From: a bacterium
Lineage (GTDB): Bacteria > Planctomycetota > UBA1135 > UBA2386
DNA: 64,000 nt
Reading direction: 5' to 3'
Assembly: GCA_024743115.1 (NCBI GenBank)
Contig: JANSXC010000002.1
Coordinates: 474,207 to 538,206, forward strand
Under the pieces are notes generated by a model. It was not told the origin of the DNA and ran no database searches. It saw only the letters and a list, made by a program, of their open reading frames with translations. The translations under genes were made by a program, and so were the position numbers. Each line of letters begins with the position of its first letter. Position 1 is the stretch's first letter. Below, in pieces: positions 16,284 to 24,590 of this stretch.

Positions 16284-18728
16284 ATGCGCGTAGTCGTTTC
16301 CCCTGCCGCCGCCGCGGCAGTCGTCCCCTTCCTTTCTGTCGGACTGGCGCTCTGCTGTGCCGGCGAGGTCCACGCGCAATCGGGTTGGCGGGAGCCGCCC
16401 GAGATCATTCGCAAGGTCGTCGAAGCGCCGCCGGCACCGGGCGTCGCGCTGTCGCCGCAGCGCAGCTGGCTCGTTCTCACCGAGCGCGAAGCGATGCCGC
16501 GGCTCGAGGTCGTCGCGCGACCGCACCTCAAGCTCGCCGGAATGCGCATCGATCCCCGGACGCGAGGTCGCCAGCTGTCGACGCGGACGATGGCGATCAC
16601 ACTGCGTTCGCTCGCCGATGGCAGCGAGCACCGCGTCGACGTGCCGCCCGGGCATTGGTCGGGTCCGATCTGGACCGCCGATGATCGCGCGTTCGCTCTG
16701 CTGCACACCACGGACGACGGGATCGAACTCTGGCTCGCGGAGTCGGCTACCAGCAAGCCGGCGAGGGTCGACGGGTTGACGCTCAACGCCGTGCTCGGGT
16801 CGGCCGTTACCTGGTTGCCCGACCAGCGGCGGTTACTGGTCCGGCGCGCGATCGCCGCTGGGATGCCGCCGCCGCCGCGGATCCCGGATGGGCCGCAGCT
16901 GCAGGAGACGAAGAGCGGAGTCAGAGCGCAGGTCCGGACCTACCAGGACCTGCTCCAGGACGCGCACGACGAGGATCTCTTCGAGCACTTTACGACCTGT
17001 CAGCTCGCGGTCGTCGATGCGGCAACGAAGCAGGTCACGAACGTCGGTGAACCGGCGATGGTCTCGTCGGTCTCCGCGGCGCCCGACGGCTCGTTGCTGC
17101 TCGTGACGAAGATCCATCGGCCGTTCTCGTTCATCGTGCCGTCGAGCCGGTTCCCGCGTTCGACGTCGTTGATGGATTTCGACGGCAACGTGCGCCGCGT
17201 ACTTCACAGCTCGCCACTCCGCGAGGCCACGCCGATCGGCGGCGTCGCGACGGGGCCGCGCGGTATCTCGTGGGTGCCGACGTTGCCGCATACGCTGGTC
17301 TGGACGGAAGCACTCGACGGCGGTGACCCGAAGGCCAAGGTCGACAATCGCGATCGCGTGATGATGCTCTCGGGGGTCGATGCCGAACCGCGGCGATGGT
17401 TCGACAGCGCCTACCGCAGCTGGGGTCTCAGTTACACCGACAGTGGCGACATGGCGCTCGCCACGTCCACGAATCGCAAGACGCGCATGCAGCGCGTCAT
17501 GGTCTACGACCCGCGCGATCCCGACAAGCCTGGCAGTCTGCTCTACGAACGTTCACGGCGCGACGCCTACGGCGACCCCGGGCGCCCCGTCACAAGGCGT
17601 TCCGCCATCGGACGCCGCGTTCTGCGTACGAAGAACGGGCAGATGTATCTCGCCGGTGCGGGTGCGACGCCGCGTGGCAACCGACCGTTCGTCGATCGCT
17701 GCGACCCGAAGACCGGGGACAAGCAGCGCCTGTTCCGGTGCGCGGAGGGTCGCTACGAGTCGTTCGTCGGTTTCCTCGACGACGCGGAGCAGCGTCTGCT
17801 CGTGCGCACCGAGTCGTCGACGGAGCCGCCGCGACTCGTCACGGTCGACGCCAGCACTGGCAAACGCGAAGACTTCCTGACCTTCGAGGATCGCGCCGCC
17901 GAACACGTGCGCGGGATCACGAAGCGTCTCATTCACTTCGAGCGTGAGGACGGCGTGCCGCTTTCGGGCACGCTCTACCTGCCGCCGGGCTATGAGGAAG
18001 GTCAGAAACTGCCCGCGCTCGTGTGGGCCTACCCGCTCGAGTACGTGCGGAAGAGTGACGCGGGTCAGGTCCGCGCGACGCCGACGCGGTTCCCGCGGAT
18101 CTCGGGATCATCGCACTTGAGCCTGCTGCTGCACGGCTATGCGGTGTTCGATCGCGTGGGGATGCCGATCGTCGGACCCGTGCGCGGGGCGAACGACACC
18201 TTCGTTGATCAACTGCGTATGAACGCCCGGGCCGCAATCGCGGCACTGAGCCAGACCGGTCAGGTCGATACCGATCGCGTCGCGCTCGGCGGCCACAGCT
18301 ACGGCGCGTTCATGACGGCGAATCTCATGGCGCACTCGGACCTGTTCGCTGCCGGGATTGCGCGGTCGGGGGCCTACAACCGCACGCTCACGCCGTTCGG
18401 GTTCCAGAACGAGGAGCGCACGTTCTGGGAGGCGCCCGAGATCTACTTCGCGATGTCGCCGTTCATGCACGCGCAGAAGATCGACGAGCCGCTGCTGTTG
18501 ATCCACGGCGCCGACGACAACAACTCGGGCACGTTCCCGATCCAGAGCAAGCGGCTGTTTGCTGCGATCAAGGGCCACGGTGGCACGGCGCGGCTGTGCT
18601 TCCTGCCGCACGAGAGCCATGGCTACCGGGCCCGCGAGAGCGTGTTGCATTGTCTCGCGGAGATGTGCGACTGGATGGACCGGCACGTCCGCAACAAGCC
18701 CGCGGACGCCGCGGGCAAGAAGCGGTAG
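16284..18728 (+). CDS. Secreted S9-family peptidase (glutamyl endopeptidase/prolyl oligopeptidase-like)
   Basis: Exported serine peptidase of 814 residues. A signal peptide ends near residue 32 (EVHAQS). A long beta-propeller-like region (about 60-560) is followed by an alpha/beta-hydrolase domain. The catalytic triad is Ser672 (GGHSYGAFM), Asp744 (IHGADDNN) and His779 (HESHGY). The stretch LSGTLYLPPGYEEGQKLPAL opens the hydrolase domain. The overall pattern resembles the glutamyl-endopeptidase branch of S9, though prolyl or dipeptidyl specificity cannot be ruled out. The gene is monocistronic and convergent with the oxidoreductase gene. ATG 16284 has GAGGAG at a good distance upstream. Confidence 0.86.
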   Translation: MRVVVSPAAAAAVVPFLSVGLALCCAGEVHAQSGWREPPEIIRKVVEAPPAPGVALSPQRSWLVLTEREAMPRLEVVARPHLKLAGMRIDPRTRGRQLSTRTMAITLRSLADGSEHRVDVPPGHWSGPIWTADDRAFALLHTTDDGIELWLAESATSKPARVDGLTLNAVLGSAVTWLPDQRRLLVRRAIAAGMPPPPRIPDGPQLQETKSGVRAQVRTYQDLLQDAHDEDLFEHFTTCQLAVVDAATKQVTNVGEPAMVSSVSAAPDGSLLLVTKIHRPFSFIVPSSRFPRSTSLMDFDGNVRRVLHSSPLREATPIGGVATGPRGISWVPTLPHTLVWTEALDGGDPKAKVDNRDRVMMLSGVDAEPRRWFDSAYRSWGLSYTDSGDMALATSTNRKTRMQRVMVYDPRDPDKPGSLLYERSRRDAYGDPGRPVTRRSAIGRRVLRTKNGQMYLAGAGATPRGNRPFVDRCDPKTGDKQRLFRCAEGRYESFVGFLDDAEQRLLVRTESSTEPPRLVTVDASTGKREDFLTFEDRAAEHVRGITKRLIHFEREDGVPLSGTLYLPPGYEEGQKLPALVWAYPLEYVRKSDAGQVRATPTRFPRISGSSHLSLLLHGYAVFDRVGMPIVGPVRGANDTFVDQLRMNARAAIAALSQTGQVDTDRVALGGHSYGAFMTANLMAHSDLFAAGIARSGAYNRTLTPFGFQNEERTFWEAPEIYFAMSPFMHAQKIDEPLLLIHGADDNNSGTFPIQSKRLFAAIKGHGGTARLCFLPHESHGYRARESVLHCLAEMCDWMDRHVRNKPADAAGKKR

Positions 18729-18729
18729 C

Positions 18730-18763
18730 GCCGACGCAAGCCGCCCCGAATCAGACCGTCGGC
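18730..18763. terminator. Inverted repeat between convergent genes
   Basis: GCCGACG (18730-18736) and CGTCGGC (18757-18763) are complementary 7-mers around a 20-base loop, spanning the end of the minus-strand oxidoreductase gene. The long loop makes it a weak bidirectional terminator candidate. Confidence 0.25.
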
Positions 18764-20103
18764 AGCTCGAAGCCCCGGCGGTACTCCTTCTCGATCCAGC
18801 GCTGCGCATCGGTGTTGTTCGTCACGCGCAGGTTTGCTGCGTCCCACTCGATCCGTGAGCCGGCGCGCATCGCGACGTTGCCAAGCAGCATCGCCTCGGT
18901 GAACGGGGCCGCGTACTCGAAGTTCGCCATCGGCTGCACGCCGTTCACGATGCCGTCGAGCCACTCGTCGTGGATGCCCGGTGAGCGCGGCAGGAACGGC
19001 GTCGGCGGGGTGAAGTCGGCGAACTTCTCCTTCGGGTGCAGTTCGAAGCGCTCGCCGTAGTCCGTCGGCGAGTAGAGCGAGCCCTTCGTGCCGATCAGCA
19101 GGAAGCCGCCGATGTGGAACTTCACGCCGGGCAGCTTCTCGGGTGCGGGTTTGCGGCCGCCGTCGTACCACGTGAACTCGACCGGGCCCCGGCTGCCGCG
19201 GGCCGGGAAGCCGTAGCGGATGGTCGACGCGTTGGGGAACGTCTCGTCGTTGCGATCGGTGGTGTCGGCCTCGATCCAGGTCGGAGCGTCGAGCTCGAGC
19301 GCGAAGAACGGCAGGTTCGCGACGTGGCAGGCCATGTCGCCGAGTGCGCCGGTCCCATAGTCCCACCAGCCACGCCAGTGGAACGGCGCGTAACCCGAGA
19401 AGCCCGAGTCCTTGCGGCCCTTGGCGTAGGGCCGCCACGGCGCGGCGCCGAGCCACAGATCCCAGCGGAACGTCTTCGGGATCGGGTCGATGTGCTTCGG
19501 CCGCCCGATGCCCTGGGGCCAGACCGGGCGATTGGTCCAGACGTGAACTTCCTTGATCTCGCCGATGACCCCCGATCGCACACATTCGGCCGCGGTGCGG
19601 AACCCTTCGAGGCAGGTGCCCTGGTTGCCCATGGACGTGATCACACCGCTCTTCCGCGCCGCGTCCCGCAGCAGCCGGGCTTCGGCCACGGTGTGCGTCA
19701 GCGGCTTCTGCACGAAGACGTGGTAGCCGAGCGCCATCGCCGCGAGCGCCGGGCCCGCATGCGAGTGGTCGGGCGTGCTCACCGTGACCGCGTCGAGCTT
19801 CTCGCGGTCGAGCATCTCGCGCCAGTCCTCGTAGAACGGCGCCTCGGCGTGGTCCTTGCGCGCGTTTGCGGCCTTGCCGTGATCGACGTCGCAGAGGGCT
19901 ACGATGCCATGCTTCTTGGCACACGCCCGCATGTCGGACAGGCCCTTGCCGCCGCACCCGATGACGCCGATTCGCAGTCGCTCATTGGGTGAAGGACGGC
20001 GTCGCGCCGCTCCCGGCGCGTTGCAACCAGTCAGCGCGGCGGCGCCGGCGCCGGCCGCGGTGGCGAGGAGGAATTCACGACGAGACGAATCGGCACGGGT
20101 CAT
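18751..20103 (-). CDS. Gfo/Idh/MocA-family oxidoreductase with Tat signal
   Basis: NAD(P)-dependent sugar or polyol dehydrogenase-like enzyme, 450 residues. The N-terminus SSRREFLLATAAGAGAAAL with a following Cys is a twin-arginine signal with possible lipid attachment, so it folds with cofactor before export. The Rossmann motif is IGVIGCGGKG near residue 45. The family EKPL motif appears as VQKPLTHTVAEA, and DHSHAGPALAAMALG precedes it. Later features are GALGDMACHVANLPFFALEL and the C-terminal YAAPFTEAMLLGN. Planctomycete genomes carry many such exported paralogues, probably for marine polysaccharide breakdown. Substrate unknown. It follows the DUF1573/cytochrome operon on the same strand with a 54-base gap. 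Confidence 0.9.
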   Translation of the reverse strand: MTRADSSRREFLLATAAGAGAAALTGCNAPGAARRRPSPNERLRIGVIGCGGKGLSDMRACAKKHGIVALCDVDHGKAANARKDHAEAPFYEDWREMLDREKLDAVTVSTPDHSHAGPALAAMALGYHVFVQKPLTHTVAEARLLRDAARKSGVITSMGNQGTCLEGFRTAAECVRSGVIGEIKEVHVWTNRPVWPQGIGRPKHIDPIPKTFRWDLWLGAAPWRPYAKGRKDSGFSGYAPFHWRGWWDYGTGALGDMACHVANLPFFALELDAPTWIEADTTDRNDETFPNASTIRYGFPARGSRGPVEFTWYDGGRKPAPEKLPGVKFHIGGFLLIGTKGSLYSPTDYGERFELHPKEKFADFTPPTPFLPRSPGIHDEWLDGIVNGVQPMANFEYAAPFTEAMLLGNVAMRAGSRIEWDAANLRVTNNTDAQRWIEKEYRRGFELPTV

Positions 20104-20157
20104 GCGTGGGATCTTACGCGCCGTGCGGGCCCGTCTCGCCCGTGAATTCCGTGGCGA

Positions 20158-21687
20158 CTACTTGCCGCCAGCCGCCTTCTTCGGCCAGTGCGATTCGCGG
20201 CCGTGCTGGATCTTGGCCCACTCCGTCCCGTAGAGGAAGTCGGGGGACTGTTCGAAGTCGTGGCACTGCACGCAGAGCTGGGATTTCGGCAGGCCGCCGA
20301 TGATCCCGAGCGGGTTGCTGGCCGGGCCGGTCACGTGCTTGCTCCCGGGGCCATGGCAACGTTCGCAGCCGACGTCGGCGAGCAACGGAGTCTGTTGCAT
20401 GTCCACGAACCCGGACTGATCACCGTAGCCGACGACGTGGCAGGCGACGCAGTCGGGGTACTTCGTGACCGGCCAGCCGTAGCGCTTGGGGTCCTTCTCG
20501 GCGTCGACGAGAGTCTGCCAGGCATGCCCGTGCTTGCTGGCCTTCCAAGCCTTGTAGGCTTCCTGATGGCAGGCGCTGCACGTCTGAGAACCGACGTACT
20601 CCGCACCGTTCGGGGTCGGCTTGCGGTTGGCGAGCGCTTGCAGCAGCTTCTGGCTCGCAACGTCCTCGCGGTGCATGAGCAGCATCTGCTTGACGTCGGG
20701 ATCGCCGCCGCCGCCAGGGATCGTCTTGCTCGCGGGTAACGGCACGTGGCGGTAGCCGAGACTCGGGCCGTCGTCACCTCGCGCCAGCGTCAGTTCGAGC
20801 ATGACGCGGCCCCGGATACCCGGGAACACCAGCGGGGTGCCATCGACCGTCTCCGGCTGTGCCGTGGGTTCGGAGTAGCTCTGATCGAAGCACACGACGA
20901 GATCCGGGCGCGGCGACAGCGTCGGGATCAACGCGCGCGCCGCGGTGTCCGGACCATGGAACATCAGGATCCGCAGCGTGGCATCGGCGACGCCGGCCAT
21001 GGCGCGCGGCCACGCCCGGTCGGCGCCGAGCAGGCGGAAGGGGGCAGCCTTCGGTTGCGCATCGCCCGTCTCGGGAGCGGCCGGCAGTTCGTGCGTGAAT
21101 GAGGCGACGCGGATCTTCTGGCCGCGGACCTCGTGCTCGACGAACGGGACGCCCGGCCAGGTCTCGAGGTCCGTCTCGAGGTCCGACGCGACGGTGGGCG
21201 CCATCTGGAGGTACTCGAGCCAGTCGTCCATGGGCAGCTCGAGGTCGTTCTTGCCAACGCCGAGCGCGTGGTAGGGGTGCTGCATCTGGAACAGCACGAG
21301 CAGCATCGTTGACGCCTTGGCGAGGTCGAGGAGCGAGCTGCCTGCGACGAGGTTGCCGCCTTCCAGCAGCAGGTCGTAGTCGCGCTGCTCGCCGATGTGC
21401 TGCATCCGGCGCGGCAGACCACCGAGTTGGCCGCTCGCGCAGCCGCAGGGTTCGAGGCGGCCGAGCATCGACCCCGAAACGAGCAGCTTGATGCGATCAC
21501 CGGCCGCGCCGGCGGGGTCCTGCGGCGCCGCGTGGCTGCCGGGCGTGGGCGCCCCGGCTTTGCCGGGGCCCGCGGGCGTTGACGCGTGCTGCCCGGTCGC
21601 CCGGTCGGTGCACTGGGTCGTCGTCGCGACGACCGTGCCGAGGCCGAGGAGGAAGAGCAGGGCGGTGGTCGGGGTCAGTCGTTTCAT
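20158..21687 (-). CDS. Lipoprotein-like tetraheme cytochrome c with 5'-nucleotidase-like N-terminus
   Basis: A 509-residue exported electron-transfer protein. ATG 21687 overlaps the upstream stop as TAATG. A hydrophobic N-terminus ends in a Cys (VVATTTQC). Residues about 65-330 look like a UshA/5'-nucleotidase-type region with SMLGRLEPCGCASGQLGGL, typical of cytochrome c554-linked proteins. Four CxxCH heme sites follow, at about 370 (CSACH), 413 (CVACH), 441 (CERCH) and 472 (CVQCH). The spacing resembles the cytochrome c554/c' domain. The metal-binding residues of a true nucleotidase are not evident. It is probably a periplasmic redox protein working with the DUF1573 partner. Confidence 0.82.
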   Translation of the reverse strand: MKRLTPTTALLFLLGLGTVVATTTQCTDRATGQHASTPAGPGKAGAPTPGSHAAPQDPAGAAGDRIKLLVSGSMLGRLEPCGCASGQLGGLPRRMQHIGEQRDYDLLLEGGNLVAGSSLLDLAKASTMLLVLFQMQHPYHALGVGKNDLELPMDDWLEYLQMAPTVASDLETDLETWPGVPFVEHEVRGQKIRVASFTHELPAAPETGDAQPKAAPFRLLGADRAWPRAMAGVADATLRILMFHGPDTAARALIPTLSPRPDLVVCFDQSYSEPTAQPETVDGTPLVFPGIRGRVMLELTLARGDDGPSLGYRHVPLPASKTIPGGGGDPDVKQMLLMHREDVASQKLLQALANRKPTPNGAEYVGSQTCSACHQEAYKAWKASKHGHAWQTLVDAEKDPKRYGWPVTKYPDCVACHVVGYGDQSGFVDMQQTPLLADVGCERCHGPGSKHVTGPASNPLGIIGGLPKSQLCVQCHDFEQSPDFLYGTEWAKIQHGRESHWPKKAAGGK

Positions 21688-22958
21688 TACTTCTTGGGGA
21701 ACATCACGAGCGCGAGGTCGAGGAACGGGCCGTCGCTGCCATCGGCCGTGAGTCGTAGGGTACCGCGAAACCCGGCCTGCAGGCCGCCGAGATAGCGTGC
21801 GAGGACGCGCCGATAGCGTGGTCGACCGGGCACCGGCTCGAAGCGGATCTCGAAGTGCTCGGAGCCGTCCCGACCCGCGGCATCGACGACTTCGTGGACC
21901 GCAAACTCCGCGTTGCGGCGGCGATCGTGATCCGCGACGAGCAGATACTGCGAGCTGCTTTCCTGAGCGGTCTGTGGGCGCTCGAGGTGCGCGCGGAAGG
22001 ACAACTTGTCCATCGGGGTCGCGACCAGGTCGGGAACGACCTTCCAGGTGACGCCGATATGCACGCGATAGCCGTTCGGCATGTTCGTCTCGATCGCGAG
22101 GATGGCGCGGGCATTGCCCGGGGCGCCCGGTCGGCAGCGAACGAACAGGCGGGTCTCGCCCGGGGTGTCGCTCGGCGCCAGCCGCGCTTCGATCTCGGGA
22201 TTGTTGCTCGCGACGTTCCGGAACTCGGTGTCCGGATGGTTGTCGTCGCCGCGCAGCCGTAGCGGTAGTTCGGGCGACTCGCACTGCGGCACGCTCGCGA
22301 AATCGATCGCGGCGAACGGCTTCACGACGACGGGGCAGTCGATGCCGAACCGGACGTGGAACGGCCAGTTGACGCGGCGATAGCCCGTGAGATCGTCGAC
22401 CGGTTGCAGCACGATGTAGCCGCGGCTCGTGGCCACCGGCAGGTCCTCCGGGTCCTTCGTGCGAGTATCGATCACGACCCGGGCAATCAGTTGCTCGCCG
22501 GCTTGCGGTGCGTTGTGCGCGAGCGGGCTGCCATCGACAGCGCGCTCGTTGCCGTCCGCGTCGCGCAGGTGCAGCGTGGCCCGACCGCAGGCGCAGTCGA
22601 GCTGTGCGCGCAGGGGCACGAACGGGCCGCCGGTCAGTTGCGCGGTGTCGATCACGTAGTCGTGCGTGCGCGCTTCGCCGTGCGGAATCACGCCGAAGTC
22701 GTGTTGCACGGCCTTGGGCTGGCGAGGGTCTTGCACTTCGCCCGGGGTCGCGGCGCCCGCGGTCGTATGGCTGCCGCCCAATCCGCGATCGCCCGAACCG
22801 GGACCGGCCGAATGGCTCACACCCGGAGCGTTCGCTGGGCGCGTGGCCGGGTCGTCGGGCAAGGTGGCGGGTTGGCCGCATGCGGCGAGCAACAGCGCGA
22901 GCGTCACACCGACGTAGCAGCGCGGGCGGCGGCGAGGGCTGGCAGGTCCGGGTCGCAT
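21687..22958 (-). CDS. DUF1573-containing lipoprotein
   Basis: A 423-residue lipoprotein. From ATG 22958 the signal is [20 protein letters not shown] followed by ALLLAAC, a good lipobox; ATG 22979 is an alternative start. The DUF1573 pattern is seen as HDFGVIPHGEARTHDYVI and LDCACGRATLHL, at about residues 85-130. A second beta-sandwich region follows (about 190-300). DUF1573 proteins are surface or periplasmic proteins of unknown activity, common in planctomycetes. The TAATG overlap ties its translation to the cytochrome gene. A sigma-54-type promoter candidate lies upstream at 23071-23087. Confidence 0.78.
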   Translation of the reverse strand: MRPGPASPRRRPRCYVGVTLALLLAACGQPATLPDDPATRPANAPGVSHSAGPGSGDRGLGGSHTTAGAATPGEVQDPRQPKAVQHDFGVIPHGEARTHDYVIDTAQLTGGPFVPLRAQLDCACGRATLHLRDADGNERAVDGSPLAHNAPQAGEQLIARVVIDTRTKDPEDLPVATSRGYIVLQPVDDLTGYRRVNWPFHVRFGIDCPVVVKPFAAIDFASVPQCESPELPLRLRGDDNHPDTEFRNVASNNPEIEARLAPSDTPGETRLFVRCRPGAPGNARAILAIETNMPNGYRVHIGVTWKVVPDLVATPMDKLSFRAHLERPQTAQESSSQYLLVADHDRRRNAEFAVHEVVDAAGRDGSEHFEIRFEPVPGRPRYRRVLARYLGGLQAGFRGTLRLTADGSDGPFLDLALVMFPKK

Positions 22959-23070
22959 GCGGGATGGATAGTAGTCCATTCCGGCGTCGCAACGAAAAGA
23001 CTCGCGGCCACGCCCCGACGGAGAGTCGAGGCGCGGCCGCGAAGGTTGCCAGAGTATCCAGTTCCGAAGA

Positions 23071-23087
23071 AGCAATCCGTGGGCCAT
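23071..23087 (-). promoter_or_regulatory. Sigma-54-type promoter candidate for the DUF1573/cytochrome operon
   Basis: On the minus strand, positions 23086-23071 read TGGCCCACGGATTGCT. It has the invariant GG and GC doublets exactly 10 bases apart and a perfect TTGCT -12 element. The -24 element TGGCCCA differs from TGGCACG at two positions. Transcription would start near 23060, giving a leader of roughly 80-100 nt. The adjacent gene encodes a sigma-54 activator. Confidence 0.55.
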
Positions 23088-23125
23088 CTCACCACGAAAA
23101 CCGCGTATCCGCCCCCTGCCCGATG

Positions 23126-23214
23126 CCATGGTCGGGACGGTGCGTGATCGACCGCGGCGGTCCTGGTCTTCGGGTGGCGTCCATGGCACGCCTGCCATGG
23201 TTTCCGCGCCATGG
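23126..23214. promoter_or_regulatory. Cluster of CCATGG palindromes, candidate enhancer sites
   Basis: CCATGG occurs at 23126-23131, 23181-23186, 23195-23200 and 23209-23214. The last three are exactly 14 bases apart. The second and third also form an 8-bp hairpin (CCATGGCA-CGCC-TGCCATGG). Relative to the predicted start near 23060 the sites lie about 69-152 bases upstream, where NtrC-type enhancers usually sit. A terminator for the regulator gene is an alternative reading. Confidence 0.45.
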
Positions 23215-23237
23215 TGGTAGGCGCCATTGCGCCGCGT

Positions 23238-24590
23238 TCAGCTCAACCTCTTGAGCTTGCGGTGCAGGGTCGTGTAGTCGATCTGCAGCGCCCGCGCGGC
23301 TGCGGCCTTGTTGCCATGGCAGGCGTCCAGGGTCTCGCGCAGGATTCGAGATTCGAGCTCCTCGCTGGCGCGACGAACTCGTTCGGCGAGGGAGAGGTCG
23401 GTTTCCGTGGGAATCCGGGTGATCGGTCCGGGTGCGATCTCGAGGTCGCCGACGTCGAGTTCGATGCCGCTCCCGAGGACGACGGCCCGCCGGACAACGT
23501 TCCTGAGCTCGCGCAGATTGCCCGGCCACGGCGCAGCCTTGAGTGCGGTCTCGGCTGCCGCGGTGAAGCCATCGATCTGGCGGCCCATCTCCCGGTTTGC
23601 ATCGAGCAGGAACAGCCGTGCGAATGGCAGAATGTCACCCGGTCGTTCGCGGAGCGGCGTCAGCGCGATCTCGAACTCCGCGACGCGATGGTAGAGGTCG
23701 ACGCGGAAGGTGCCGTTGTTCACCGCGTCCTGGAGACAGACGTTGGTTGCGGCGATGAGCCGGGCGTCGAACGGCACGGGTTGGCTGCCGCCGACCGGCG
23801 TGACGCTGCGTTCCTGTAGTGCCCGCAGCAGCTTGGCCTGCAGGGTCAGCGGCAGGTTGCCGAGTTCGTCGAGGAACAGCGTGCCGCTATCGGCCATCGA
23901 GAACAGCCCACGCCGGTTGCGGTCGGCGCCGGTGAACGCACCCTTCTGGTGCCCGAACAGCTGGCTCTCGAGGAGTGGCTCGGGCAGGGCACCACAATCG
24001 ACAGCGATGAACGGACCGTCGCGGCGCGGGGAGCGCTCATGGATCGCGCGGGCGGCGACCTCCTTGCCCGTGCCGGACTCGCCAGTGAGCAGCACCGCGA
24101 GCGAATCCTGCGCGGCGACGAGTTCGAGCTTCTGCCGCATCTCGCGCGCCGCGTCACTGCCGCCGAACTCGCAGCTGCCGGGGCCACCGTGGCCGCGGAG
24201 TCGATGGACCTCGCGGCGCAGCGCGTGTTGTTCCGCGGCGCGCTCGGCCGTGAGCAGCAGTCGCGGGGCATCGAACGGTTTGGCCTGGTAGTCGAACGCG
24301 CCGTCCTTGATCGCCTCGACCGCCGTCGCGATGTCCTCGACTGCGCTGAGCAGGATCACCGGCAGATCGGGCTGGCGTTCGCGGACCGCGCGCAGCAGCT
24401 CGGGACCGGGCATGCGTGGCATGCGGACGTCGGTCAGGATGACATCGGGGACGGACTGTTCGATCTGCGTCAGCGCCTCGTCGCCGTCGCCTGCTTCGGT
24501 AACCGTGAAACCGGCGTCCTCGAAGAGTCCGCGCAGGACCCAACGCAGGTCGGGCTCGTCGTCGACGATCAGGATGCGGCGATCAGGCAT
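23238..24590 (-). CDS. NtrC-family sigma-54-dependent response regulator
   Basis: A 450-residue transcription activator. The receiver domain (1-120) has Asp10-Asp11, phospho-acceptor Asp54 (ILTDVRMP) and Lys104. The AAA+ domain (about 140-375) has Walker A GESGTGKE at 170-177 and the sigma-54-contacting loop GAFTGA at 217-222, both intact. A Fis-type helix-turn-helix closes the protein (NKAAAARALQIDYTTLHRKL). It should hydrolyse ATP to open sigma-54 promoters when phosphorylated by the kinase encoded just upstream, whose gene overlaps it by 22 bases. The nearest plausible target is the DUF1573/cytochrome operon downstream. Confidence 0.93.
   Translation of the reverse strand: MPDRRILIVDDEPDLRWVLRGLFEDAGFTVTEAGDGDEALTQIEQSVPDVILTDVRMPRMPGPELLRAVRERQPDLPVILLSAVEDIATAVEAIKDGAFDYQAKPFDAPRLLLTAERAAEQHALRREVHRLRGHGGPGSCEFGGSDAAREMRQKLELVAAQDSLAVLLTGESGTGKEVAARAIHERSPRRDGPFIAVDCGALPEPLLESQLFGHQKGAFTGADRNRRGLFSMADSGTLFLDELGNLPLTLQAKLLRALQERSVTPVGGSQPVPFDARLIAATNVCLQDAVNNGTFRVDLYHRVAEFEIALTPLRERPGDILPFARLFLLDANREMGRQIDGFTAAAETALKAAPWPGNLRELRNVVRRAVVLGSGIELDVGDLEIAPGPITRIPTETDLSLAERVRRASEELESRILRETLDACHGNKAAAARALQIDYTTLHRKLKRLS

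Noticed and set aside
23181..23200. Sigma-54 promoter within the CCATGGCACG sequence
   Set aside because: TGGCACG is present, but on neither strand is there a GC doublet 10 bases after the GG, so the spacing fails.
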